Source: Roridomyces roridus (lineage: Eukaryota; Basidiomycota; Agaricomycetes; Agaricales; Mycenaceae). From it: a stretch of DNA of 64,000 bases. Below are positions 12,160-22,490 of this stretch, piece by piece; the first letter of the stretch is position 1; each line of letters begins with the position of its first letter. The notes beneath the pieces were generated by a model. It saw only the letters and a program-made list of their open reading frames with translations, had not been told where the DNA came from and did no database searches. The stretch lies in contig JARKIF010000031.1 in assembly GCA_029378245.1 (NCBI GenBank), positions 496,001 through 560,000 on the forward strand, in the 5' to 3' direction. Both the position numbers and the translations under genes were made by a program.

Positions 12160-13532
12160 ATGCTTCTTCTCCGATGGTGAGTCCCGCTTTTCCATTCAGC
12201 TCAAGGTCGAGCTGAACACAACGCACACAGTTTTACTATATTCTTTCTCTTTCTCTCATACGTCAACGGCTTGGCATTCACACCGCTCGCCCCAGGGCCA
12301 TACGCAGCGGGCGCGCAGCTTACAGTGGGGTGGACGCTGGACGGTACGGAACCTACGGCTGGATGGCAGTTGTGGTACGCGACGGAGGGCAGTTCTGTTA
12401 GGCTCGTGGACATTCCGCCGCAGACTCTGTCGACGGTGGTCAAGTTTCCTGGAAGGTGCGTCGCAATGCGTTTTACTCCTTCTGTTCATCAAAGCTCGTT
12501 CAATCAAGTGGGAACGGCGTTTCGAGGCGATGGATGGGCTGGTCATGCTCGCACAAAGCAACGAGGTCGACCTTATCGTGCCGACTTCCGCGACAATTCC
12601 GACATCATCCTCTTCCGCTGTATCGACGTCCACTTCCATATCGCCGAAACCATCCACGAACGGCATCTCCGCCAATGACACAGGCGGCACGCGCAAGACA
12701 TCAGCCGTCTCCACCTCAGCGCTCCTGGGTGTCATCGTCGGCACCCTCGCCCTAGTGGCTTTCATCGTTTTCGGGTCTATATCGCTCTACGTCTATCGAC
12801 GCCGGAGAGCCGTGGCCAACGGACGGGGACGAGGCGTGTATCCGTTTGGTGGGCCGGAAAGTATGAAGCAGGCGGAGGATGAGGAGATAAGCTGGCGATG
12901 AAGATTTCGCCGTTTAGCGTCGATCTGGACGACGATGAGCCTGTGCTTCCTGTACTTCCGTCATCGCAGCCTACGCCGCCGGGGTTGAACTCGGGCACGC
13001 TGCCTCAGGTTCCTGCTTTAGGACCCTCGCGCCGGCAAGCGTACCTCGAGGCACAATTGCAGCAACTTGCGATTTCCACCGAGGAGGAAGACGTGTCAGT
13101 CGCGTTCAGTCCTCTTTCCAGCGTCCCTCCCTCGGAACACACTCTCCCGAATCCACATCCCGACTCGCATCTTTCTAGCTACAATACACGCAGAAGCTCC
13201 CCTCCACTCCCTCCACTCCCTCTACCATCGTCGCCCTCACAACAACTACAACTACTACAACTACAACCGCCAACACCAACACCCGGCTCCTCACGACGAG
13301 CCACCTACCTCTCGTCCCAGCTGCAGAAAATCAACACCGACATCAGACGGGGAAGTGCCGGGGTTCTCTGGCGTTTGCACCCCTTTCGAGCGTGCCATCG
13401 GAGAGCACTGGGGTCCACGTAGACGACGAGGAGGAGCGTAATAGCGATTTGGAGTCGGAGTCGAATTCGGGAAGCGCTACACCGACGCAGACAGAGGCGT
13501 CTCCGGTGTCCACGATCATCCACACGCCCCGT
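12160..13532 (+). pseudogene. Single-pass membrane protein gene, copy 1, broken by three single-base deletions and 3'-truncated
   Basis: The intact relative is at 31263-32924 on the minus strand. The start is ATG at 12160, with intron 1 from 12176 to about 12229 and a spliced signal peptide continuing FTIFFLFLSYVNG. The extracellular part (FTPLAPGPYAAGAQLTVGW...) is readable. Intron 2 ends at about 12508. Just after it, GTTTCGAGG replaces GTTTTCGAGG of the intact copy (about 12519) and shifts the frame. A second one-base loss at about 12888 (GAGATAAG for GAGAACAAG) creates a stop at 12899-12901. A third at about 13359 shifts the proline-rich tail. Homology then ends abruptly, so the last 90 or so residues are missing. 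The transmembrane segment LLGVIVGTLALVAFIVFGSI is still present. Confidence 0.8.
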
Positions 13533-13559
13533 GTGGCTGCTTGACCTTGTCAATTGACA

Positions 13560-13567
13560 TATAAAAA
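13560..13567 (+). promoter_or_regulatory. TATA box of the aquaporin gene
   Basis: TATAAAAA lies about 76 bp upstream of the ATG at 13643, immediately after the end of the duplicated arm. Confidence 0.6.
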
Positions 13568-13642
13568 CCGGATGTCAAGAAGAAAGCTCCGGTCTCCTCT
13601 GTACCTTCCCCCTCCCCCGCCTACCCGCGACACACACACAAA

Positions 13643-15090
13643 ATGCTGCGCGCAGTTTCCGACGCCAACCTCAATCGTATCGTCTACCGGGGAGAGTTGA
13701 GCAAGCGTGGCCGGGGCATGCAGGCTTGGGAGCGCATGCGTCACGGTAAGGCACACTGGATGGTGGAGTGCATTGCGGAGGCGGTGAGTCGTCGTCGTTC
13801 TCCACACACCTTCTGACGAAATCTGACTGTTTTTTGTAGATGAGCGTGTTCTTCTAGTGCGTGCTTCGCCGACTCCCAAGCCCCGACCTTTTTTGATCAC
13901 CCTTGTTAGCGTGTATGCCGGTGTCGGTTCTCAGGCTGCCTATGTTGTCGGGGGCCTCATCGAGACGCCCCTTTCTTGTGAGCATCCTGTCTGGATCTTC
14001 GTCCGTACCCACGTAATTGACCATGGGGTTAGCGCTTTTCCAGGTCGGCTGGGCCTACGCGATGGGAATTCTCTTGGCCATTGCAATGTGCTCGGCGACT
14101 TCAGGCGGGCATTTTACATAATCCCGCTGTGACCATCGTCAACTGTGTCCTGCATGGGTTTCCCCCACTCAAGGGTCTCCGGTGCGTCGGGCTGTTGTTT
14201 AGGCATTGTTTGTAGACTGACTTTGGGCGCAGCTACATCTGCTCGCAAATATTTGGTGGATACATCGCGTGTCTGTTGATCTACGTGCAGTACAGCACCA
14301 TGATCAAGGGCATCGAGGCAGCTACACCCGCCGCGACTCTTGCTGCCATCCAGTTCACGCCCAACGGCCCGGCCGGCATCTTTGGCAACTACCTGCTGCC
14401 AGGCTCCAACATCGGCCATGTCTTCGTTAACGAGTTTGTCGTCGTGCGTGTCCATCTCTCTTTTTGTGAGGCAAAGCTAATTGGAGCCTCAGGACTTCCT
14501 CCTGGGTGTGGTCATCTGCGGTTGTATCGATCCTAGCAATGTCCTCATCCCGCCGGCTTTCGCCCCCATCGTCATCGCTCTGGCTTAGTGCGTGTCAGGC
14601 TTGCTTTGGCTGGCCAGTCGTGCTCATCTTCCCTCCAGCGCCGCTTTCATCTGGGGATACGCTCCAATTGGACTTTCCGCCAACGCCGCGCGTGACTTGG
14701 GTGGACGCTTTGCTGCGTTGACTATTTGGGGCAAAGGCGGTATGTGCTATTGCTTCATTTTATTTTACGGCAGGCTGACCATGTGGATGCGTAGCTGTTG
14801 GGTCTTCCAAGGGCTACGCCGCGCTTACTGCCTTGACTAACATCCCCGCCACCCTTCTTGGGTTCCTCTTCTACGAGACTTTGTTGGCAGACTCGGACCG
14901 CGGTATGTTCCCCGTTTATCTATCAATGTCCGGTTCCTGATACGTCTTCTTTCATTCAGTCGTTCCCCAAGCGAACCGTGAGTTCTACGATGTGCATGCG
15001 CTGCACAAACGCACGGGCCACGCTCTCGGCGACGATGATTCGCACGAGTCCGAGGGCAAGGGCCATGTCGGGACTTTTGAGCGTGTCTAA
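13643..15090 (+). pseudogene. Aquaporin/aquaglyceroporin (MIP family) with a 4-nt insertion at the first NPA box
   Basis: This is a six-helix water or glycerol channel. Exons can be read from ATG at 13643 to TAA at 15088. Helix 1 is SVFFYVYAGVGSQAAYVVG, split by an intron at about 13859. LFQVGWAYAMGILLAIAMC follows an intron ending at 14034. Then SGGHF should continue directly into NPAVTIVN, but four extra bases (ACAT, about 14116-14119) intervene and an in-frame TAA appears at 14119-14121. Downstream exons read normally: GLRYICSQIFGGYIACLL, FVNEFVVDFLLGVVICG, and IGLSANAARDLGGRF, in which NAA replaces the second NPA. No donor or acceptor pair explains the four bases. The gene is therefore either a null allele or contains a sequencing error. 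The family call is firm. Confidence 0.75.
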
Positions 15091-15734
15091 TTTACACTCG
15101 GGTAATGCATACGCTTGGGGATGGATGGATGGATTGAATGTACTTTATTATCGTGTAAGTATGCCGACTATTGACAATTGAAACGGACGACAACGGACGG
15201 ACGGCGTATTGAATTGAGGTCTGGTTCCTCGAGAAATGTGAGGTAAGTAACGATGCCCGCTGTCTGGAGTTTATGGACTGACACCGGAAAGGCTTGAAAT
15301 CTAATGTTTGAACTGGCACATCCACATGGTCGCATTGCATCGTCCGTAGACCTCTGAATCTCTGATGAGCGCCTCGGCGGAACAACTGATCTCCGTTGAA
15401 AGTTTGAAACAATACAGCCCCGCAACTTCCTAGTTCTACATCGGACAGCTCACAAGGTCTCACGGCGGTACGCATGCCTCGTTGTGAAACCAAGTAATCA
15501 TTGGTCGTAACCTGTTCAATTCGGGCCCGGCAAGTTCAAGATGTGCATCCCGTTTCCGCGGACTTGTTTTGTTCATTCCGGGCGTCTTTCTGTATGCCAT
15601 ATTCAACCGAACAGAAGGGGACTCAACGGCCATGGAATGCTTGGTTGAATATGTGAGTCTACGACTACCCGGCAACTTGAACCCGTTCGATTCGGGTCAG
15701 GTATTCATACAGTAGAGGCGCCATCCTTTTGCAT
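15091..15734. other. Intergenic, no gene seen
   Basis: The stretch holds the 3' flank of the aquaporin gene. It ends in the first of the tRNA T-arm-like motifs (ACCCGTTCGATTCGGGT, 15681-15697). No coding sequence is convincing. Confidence 0.5.
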
Positions 15735-16100
15735 TCCCTTGAGATTGATTCTTTTCTGAAACTTTCTCGACCAGTTTCGATTCCGTTTGGCTCATGAATA
15801 CCACAGGTGTCATATTGGGCAAATATCAAGCAAATATCTGGCGGGTAATTGCGAGGAACTGGGCTACTTATCCGTGCGCACGCTCCAATTACCACCCAGA
15901 GAACTTACAGGAGGACCCAACGGCGATTGACACGCCGGGGCAGAGAATCAAGTACCCAGCTGCATTCACCCGTTCGATTCGGATCTGGTTCTTTCCGTGG
16001 ACAGGGTTTTTTTTTTTGGGGGGGGCTGATGGCTGTTCAACAGTTTCTATTCGGTACTTTTCGTCTCCAACGATCTGGATTCTGTACTTCGGTGAAGAGG
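15735..16100 (+). repeat. Dispersed repeat family, copy A (partner 20240-20590)
   Basis: Both copies share CATGAATACCACAGGTGTC, then a degenerate middle part, then the T-arm motif CCGTTCGATTCGGATCTGGT. A poly-T/poly-G run, CAACAGTTTCTATT and ACGATCTGGATTCTG follow. The length of about 365 bp, lack of an ORF and tRNA-like motif fit a non-autonomous retroelement such as a SINE, but no target duplication was found. Confidence 0.6.
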
Positions 16101-16259
16101 GACGCAGCGTCGCACGAGATGGTGAGGGCCGTGACAGTGGGAACCGCGTACACAAGTACGACGAGCCCCTCTGAATGGCATAACTTGTCGATCTGGATCG
16201 ACTGGAGCGCGGCCAGTAACTAAGTGACAGATGGTGGATCGACCAATTCGAAGCGGAGG

Positions 16260-16613
16260 CTATGCAGCCACGGGAGGGTGATGAAAGCCGATATACCAGA
16301 GGCGTGGAGAAAATGAAGGTGTCGAAGGTGATGGACGACCGCTGGCTGCTCCTGCTGGAATTGGTGGGCGTAAAGAACGGATAAAGCGGAGTGCAAACTC
16401 CTCGATGTTTTGCGCGATGCTCAAGATGTTGGTGACCGCGGTGCTGGGAAAGGAAGGGCCATTAATATTGTACAATTTTAGTTGAAGCCACGGAATAGTT
16501 ACTAGTTGGCTGGGGCCCTGGACAACCCAAGTAAAATGCTTGAGCTGACTCCAGCTGAGGAGTGTGTGTGACCCAGAATTTACAATCAAATAGCTAGTCC
16601 ATGTCTGTAACAT
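16260..16613 (-). pseudogene. F-box/LRR gene fragment
   Basis: The reading LLSWSQLKHFTWVV...TNILSIAQNIEEFALRF on the minus strand resembles the middle of agaricomycete F-box proteins (a 'W-SQL-L' strand, then a 'L--A-N-E--L' helix). There is no F-box and no start. It lies just downstream of the larger F-box gene, in the same orientation, and is probably the debris of a tandem copy. Confidence 0.45.
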
Positions 16614-16694
16614 ACAGATGATCAGACATCCTCGTACTCGGCCTGACTCTTCGAACGCCTTGATGAGTATTCAGTGGAAACAAAAGGGGGCAAC

Positions 16695-18485
16695 TCACTC
16701 CCAAATATAATACCCATCCATGACCCAAGATCGCTCCGTCCTACCCAACAACTCTTCATACCCTCGCTGCCTCGAAATAAGCTCGTGATGGATCGTCAAA
16801 CCCCCAGCCTCGTCGCCATTGGATTTATACCCTCCACCCATCATCCCACATCCATCCCACCACACGTCTGCCACCAGCCTTCGGAGGAGTTTCACTTCTG
16901 ATCCCGTATACCCCGAGCATTGGAATAATTCGAGTCGGGGGAGTGCAGTTGGGCGAAGCTCGAGGTAGCATACAAGGAGGTCGAGGAAGCGCGTGTCATC
17001 GAGGTCGTAGATGGAGTTTCTCGGAAGTACGGCGCGGGTAGGATCGGTCGACGTGAGCTGTAGCGGGAGCCAGCTCCCTGTGCTGCAGTTCATGCTCAAC
17101 AGCTTGAATTTCTGCAGCGCGGGGAGGAATGGCGTGGAACCGGCTTCAAGGTCACGTACGAGTGCCCATAGAAAACCGGCCGGCGGGATACCCTCCATTC
17201 CGACTACCTGCACGTTCTTGAGCCGCGCAATGAAGGGTCGCCACAGCTCCGCAGGAACAGTGCACCAATCTCGTATTCCCACATACTCCAGCCGCTCCAC
17301 CCAAACGAAGGACGTCAGCGCCGCGAATATCTTCGCTAGCCCGTCGTCGTTAGGGACTTTGACGATCCAGCTGAGACATATGTCTAGCGGGGTGTCGCGC
17401 GGGAGATACGTGTTCTGGTACATCAACGCTATCGAAGCGGTGATCACCGAATCCGGGAGAGGCGTGTCCCAGAGAAGATAGTCGTTGCCGCCTGCGCTGT
17501 AGCGGTTCGCACGCTCGACCAGCATCGATTTCGGTGGTTTAGGCATACGCGTGGAGAGTATGCTGTACAGTGCGGGGAGGTTGTCAAAATCCGTGAGATG
17601 AATGTTGAACCTGCGTAGCTTGGGGCTGTCGAGTGATTCAATGAAGTGGGTGCAATTTTGGGAAGTATGGGAAAGTTGGAGATTCCGAAGGACGGGGAGG
17701 GAGATTGTTTGGGCATACTCGGAAGCGGGTGCGGGGAAACCGCGGAGTGTGAGCTCGGAGAGGTGCTGGAGTCGATTCAACGTGAGGGAGAATATGGCCC
17801 AGGTAGTCGTCATCCAACCCTTGAAATATATTTCCAGTGACACCACCTGGTCTGGGATGGCGGGAATATGAGACGCGAAGGGATCGGCCCACACAGACAT
17901 GTACCGGAGGGCCGGGAACCGAGGGACAGTCGAGGGAGGCAGATCATCAAGTGGAGGGAGACAATTTTCGACGGAAAAGTGGGTAACATGGGGGAACGGG
18001 CCAGAGAGGTGATCCAGGGCGCGCTGGAAAACGACCGCCAAAAAGACATGGATGCGTCCAATCCTTTCCTTCTGCGCCAACACATGGCACACCAAACTCT
18101 CGACGTAGGAAGAGCGAATCTCGGCGTACACGACCAACAACAGTGATTTCGATCGCTCGAGACAAGTGTCCACCCAGGCGCGAGACTTGAAGACGACGTG
18201 GACCCAAAGCTGCGGAGCATCGAGTGCAATGCACCGCCAGGAAGCACATACGTGACTGCAGGCGATCAATGTCTCCGCCTCGTGCGATCCGAACCACGGC
18301 TCGCATACGAGAAGGAAGATGTCGAGCAGTATATGCGGCGGCAAGCGGTTCACGGGGAGGCGCCCGTTATGTTCGGGATTCAGAGGAGGTTTCGGTGGAG
18401 GTTCAAAATGATGGACGGCAGGCCTTTGGAGCTAGCGCTGTCGGGATGAGATGGATTGGAGGTCAGTGGCCAGCTTGGTGGCCAT
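16695..18485 (-). pseudogene. F-box/LRR protein gene with an in-frame TAG between its ATG and the F-box
   Basis: A 552-codon open frame begins with VNRLPPHILLDIFLLVCEPW (F-box) and CSHVCASWRCIALDAPQLWVHV. About 480 residues of leucine-rich text follow, ending at 16695. The frame has no ATG near its start; the codon at 18353 is GTG. The only suitable ATG in the same frame is at 18485. It reads MATKLATDLQSISSRQR, then TAG (18434-18432), then LQRPAVHHFEPPPKPPLNPEHNGR into the F-box. The whole stretch from that ATG to the TAG contains no GT, so an intron starting there cannot remove the stop. A CAG-to-TAG change is the simplest explanation. The alternatives are readthrough, an undetected upstream exon joined at the AG of TAG, or a non-ATG start. 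The remaining frame is undamaged, so any inactivation would be recent. Confidence 0.7.
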
Positions 18486-19349
18486 GGTAGCGGTGCTGGC
18501 TCCGGGCGCTTGGGCGACACGCGTCGCTTCAAGTGGTGCCAAAGACCTAATTGCCGGGTCATCAGCGGTGATTCCAGAGCTGAAGAGCACGCACCAGAAA
18601 TCTTCAGGACGGTCTTCATGGGCTCAAGTCAAAGGGGGATTGACGGGGGAGAAGAGAAGAGCACCCCGTGTCTGACTGCGTCATCCACGGCGGCAATGCG
18701 GCGTTTTGAATATAGAGAACAGTCAATCTTGCACAGCTCAACAACTGCTGTGTCCCGGAAATCTTGATTCAGCCCTGAGCAAAGGGAGCGCCGTTCCGGT
18801 GCTCTTTGCAGTGGTCCTAAAGAGAAGAATACAAATGTGATATTTGAGTCGATCCGCCTATTGTGTATGCGTAGCGTCGTGTGAGGTCCTGGTGGTGTAA
18901 GACCCCGCAAGAAGTCGTCAAGAAACCAAGTAGTGTCGCACAGGTGAGTGGATGAGTTGTTGGATTCGAGAAACTTGTCTACTCTACTAAAACTACTCTA
19001 GCTTATATACTATTAGCTGTACAATAATGTAACCTAAACGAGAACAAGAGACGGCTACGCGTCTCCTCGGGCCGATGACACACGTCATCTCGGCAAGCTG
19101 CGGATAAGCCGCGGAAGCGGCTTGTACGCGTAACTCTGAACGCGTCGCCTCCGGCCGGCCATCAACGGATCAAACCGTGCCGAAGGTTCAACCCTTACAC
19201 GTCGAGCTTCAGAGCCATGGTTTGAGGCGAGTTTGATGGGAGGTATGGGTGTCATGCTCTCGTAGACGCTCGTTTTTCGAAAAACCACCCGACCTCGGAG
19301 TGAGATGCAAGTGAGTCAGGAGCAAGCCGTCATGAGTACTCATGCCGCA
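18486..19349. other. Intergenic, no gene seen
   Basis: This holds the promoter region of the minus-strand F-box gene and about 600 bp of AT-rich sequence. I find no RNA gene and no repeat shared with the rest of the window. Confidence 0.45.
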
Positions 19350-20175
19350 TGCTTGATCCGACGCGAATTGCTCCCGCTTCTTGCTTCTTGACTCTCTTAC
19401 ATATCCGCCATTGTGGAACTCAAAACCGCTATTTCTCGGCTGGATACTGCGTCAAGCAGTACGGCGTTCAGTCAGTCGGTGCTTCATCCGTCTTGGATGG
19501 CGTTCAAGAACACTGGATAGACACGGCGCCTTGCTAGAAGTGTGTGTTTCGGCTACTGTGCCGGCTACAAAATTGCCGCCTATTGTTCGCAGACATGTCA
19601 ACGCTCAGAATGGATGGAAGGCCACCAGCACGAATGCGCCACGCTTATACCCTCGCGTCAAGGTGAGTCCTTCACCATCGTATCCGATATGAACACTGAT
19701 CTCATCCGCCCAGCGTCAGCCGCTTGCGGGCTTCGGCACCGCGACAAATCCTTCCTACGCACACTTCTTCAGACGGCGTATCAAACCCACCGACTCGATA
19801 TCTCCCTCAAAATCGTCCAGTTCATCACAGCCCAACCCAACACGCTGTTATATATCTCCTACTACGTACTACGCACCTCGTGCCGAGACCGAGGCCGCGG
19901 TTGTCATTGCAGTGCACTCGCTGGCGAGCTTGAACAAACAGATGCAGAGCGCGTATTCGCCGCTCCTCGCGCGTGCCCATGGGAGGGTGACGCTGCATGC
20001 CGTGGCGTTGGGGGGTGATAGCTTGACGGATGTAACACATCTTGCGCCGTTTGTACTGCGTACGGCGAGTTCGCGATGTTTTGACGGATTGGCGAGTATT
20101 GCGTCGGAGGGCCCCGAACTTGTCGTGCGGAGGCTGATTACAGCGACGGCGGGGGAGCATGACCACTTCTGTTAG
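19350..20175 (+). pseudogene. MYND zinc-finger protein gene, fragmentary
   Basis: After an apparent acceptor at about 19537, the text CFGYC...AAYCSQTCQRSEW...GHQHEC matches the second half of a MYND zinc finger (YCS-CQ--W--GH---C). It continues through HRLDISLKIVQFITAQPNTLL. At about 19865 coding sense moves to another frame (AETEAAVVIAVHSLASLNKQMQ...), which runs to a stop at 20175. The junction repeats CTACGTACTACG, so a small insertion is likely. A short upstream frame (19349-19537) may be a first exon. MYND fingers mediate protein-protein contacts. This copy is probably non-functional. Confidence 0.55.
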
Positions 20176-20239
20176 GATGAAAAGTATCGCAAGTGAGTTC
20201 GGTCATCCTGCCTTCCTTTTGCAATCCACTCTTTTTGTA

Positions 20240-20590
20240 GTCCCTCAAGATCTATCCTTTCTCGAACAGTATCGATTCTGTATACTTATAGGCTCCATGA
20301 ATACCACAGGTGTCCATATTATGAAATAACTGTGGCCATTGGCGAGGGCCTGGGCTATCTGTGCGCACACTCATGTTGCCAGTCAGAGGACTTACAGCAG
20401 GACCTCGGCAATTGACATGCTTGGAGAATCACGTACTACCTGGCTGGGACCGCAACCCGTTCGATTCGGATCTGGTTCTTTCGGTGGACACGGTTTTTTT
20501 GGGGGGCTAATGCCTCTTCAACAGTTTCTATTGGGTACTTTTCTTCTCCCACGATCTGGATTCTGGATTACTTCTAAACATATCCAGCCT
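20240..20590 (+). repeat. Dispersed repeat family, copy B (partner 15735-16100)
   Basis: This carries the same order of blocks as copy A, including CCATGAATACCACAGGTGTC, the T-arm motif at 20455-20469, a poly-T/poly-G run and CACGATCTGGATTCTGG. It starts right after the MYND fragment. Confidence 0.6.
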
Positions 20591-20948
20591 CAAGGAAATC
20601 ACTGGCTGCCTTTGTCGAAGACGAGCTAGCTATTGCTGCGAAGGCGGCTGAACTCCCATCCCAGGAATGAACATTCTGGGACTTGGACAATAGGCACATC
20701 CCACACCCTGTTCGATTCCGGGTTGGGTACTCGCCCATGGGTGAACCAGGAACGTTTTTGTCCGCACAAGTCCGCAGGCGAGAGTTCTGTACTCGTATTC
20801 AAGTATCGCCCTGGCGCACGGTTCCCTGAAACTGACAACACGGGAATCAGAGTTCCGACGACGCTGGAGTCCGTCCGACACGGGGTTGGGTAAATAAATA
20901 TTCAACAGGGGTGTGATTTTTCTGTCCGCAGGCTCTACATACTAAACA
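20591..20948. other. Intergenic, no gene seen
   Basis: Apart from another T-arm-like motif (20704-20722) nothing recognisable was found. Confidence 0.4.
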
Positions 20949-21541
20949 TATGGAAGGATAGGTGTAGCAAAATTATTTAAGACACTACTAAAAGAATTCA
21001 CACAGAAAAAAGCACCACCTGGCCGACTGATGAGAAAAGGGCACAGCTTAGAAAAGAACCACGCACAACTTATGGCTGTCTGTAGAATTGTCTTGATGTG
21101 ACACCGGCACCAATTGATGCGGAATCAACGGTCAAGCATTGCATCATCTGGTTAATGGCCATGATGTGGGCTGTTAACAGTGATCTAGTGCACTCTGTTG
21201 AAGCTGGGGTTTACTCTCAACAGGCCACTCAGCAATGGCATAGAACATACTTCATTCCAACAGGATTTGAATGCTAGGGCTAAGGGTCGCAGTGGAGACA
21301 TGAAGAAATTGAACCAAAATGGGTACTGATGGCCATGATTGTCAGTCCAGCCAGGATGTTGCCGCACTCCGAGAATCATGAATCATTGATGCACCGGCAA
21401 GTCTGTCAGGACCTGTCATGATCTCCAAATTCTAGCAGCTCCCAAGGTTGTGCTTTTTTTAAGGTGGTGCTTTTTTGATGGTCAAGGTTGTGTCATTTCT
21501 CGGATTAACCCAATAATTTTGCTACCTGTATCCTGCCATAT
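20949..21541. mobile_element. About 590-bp non-autonomous TIR element
   Basis: The ends are imperfect inverted repeats of about 28 bp. The left end reads TATGGAAGGATAGGTGTAGC and the right end, reversed, TATGGCAGGATACAGGTAGC; both continue AAAATTATT. A TA dinucleotide at both borders would fit a TA-target element (Tc1/mariner-like). Inside, two AAAAAAGCACCACCT-type blocks are also inverted relative to each other. There is no transposase frame. Confidence 0.65.
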
Positions 21542-21629
21542 AAACAAGTGCCACGGTCACCTGCAAGTGTAACTGGCTTGACCACGAACGTCTGGTTGGG
21601 CACCCACGGTGCGTCGGGTTGGTGTACAT

Positions 21630-22390
21630 GTCCCGTTCGATTCGGGGCCGGGTCATATTATCGGGATGGGGGTCGGTTTCTTTTTGTTTCGAAACTCACA
21701 TTGTGGAATCTGCAATAAACCTGGACCGTGATATATACATATCTTCTCATGACCAGCGAGTACCGGTGAAAGACCCGGTTGTCTGGTCCTTGGCCGCCAA
21801 ATTGTTAAGCAACCCGTTCGATTCGAGCTGCTGTGGTGATGCAGAGTTGAACTCGTGCTCTTTTCAGTCGGTTTTTTTTTGGGACGGCAAGGCAGTGAAG
21901 AGAGTCGTTGCTGGTGGTTTCTGTCACTCAGGTCTCATGGTAAGTATGACTTTGGAGACTTCAGTCTTCCTGAAGCGACCGGAGTCGCAGCGCGGCGGTC
22001 GGCCGTCGATGATTCCCATGGCAGAAAGATCAAGAACAGAGAAGTCTTTTGGGACCCGTTCGAGTCGGGGCCGGGTCGTGTATCGTCCCAGTGGCTCCTT
22101 TTTTTGTTTCGAAAGTCACAGATTTGGAACAGTGAATATAAGGTGCTCTCCGAGTATTGGTGAAAGAGCCGGTGTCTGCTACAAGCTTGGTCGCTGAATT
22201 CAATTGTTACTCTCCGAGCCCGCAACCCGTTCGATTCCAGTTGCTGGGGTAGTGCATAGTCGATGTGGGTCCCTTTTTTTTTTTGTCAAGGCAGGTGGTT
22301 GTGCAGTCACCACTCAAGTACTCAAGTCTCATGACTTTCGTAGCGCGGCGGCCGGCGGTCGATGATTCGAAATCTACAGAAAGATCACGA
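21630..22390 (+). repeat. Tandem duplication of a ~400-bp unit containing two T-arm motifs
   Basis: Unit 1 (about 21630-22040) and unit 2 (about 22053-22390) share the same order. It runs: CCGTTCGA-TCGGGGCCGGGTC, TTTTTGTTTCGAAA-TCACA, 'GTGAAAGA-CCGGT', a second T-arm preceded by CAACCCG, a poly-T run, GGCAAGGCAG, 'TCTCATG' and GTCGATGATTC. The units are diverged and have indels, so the duplication is old. No ORF spans it. Confidence 0.65.
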
Positions 22391-22490
22391 TGAAGCCTGC
22401 CGGCTTGAAGATCACGGTGATGCGGCAGCCGCGATCAATCAATCACGCCACTTGTCAGCCACCTTTGCCTCTCACACCTCTACCACCACC

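Larger units (their letters stand above)
8937..13532 (+). repeat. Left arm of inverted segmental duplication (partner 31535-36403)
   Basis: From next to the MITE to about 13532, this segment matches the reverse complement of 36403-31535 with many point differences and small indels. It covers a small hypothetical gene relic, a secreted jelly-roll protein gene, an untranslated stretch (about 11240-12100) and the 5' two-thirds of a membrane protein gene. Homology stops at about 13532, just after the codons for SPVSTI, where unrelated promoter sequence of the aquaporin gene begins. The similarity also extends across the MITE into the F-box 5' region (8500-8770 with 39405-39687). The copies have diverged too far to be an assembly artefact. 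Confidence 0.9.

Noticed and set aside
12204..12212. Loss of a start codon in the left membrane protein copy (AACGCA for ATGCAC)
   Set aside because: The position lies inside intron 1; the real ATG at 12160 is present in both copies.
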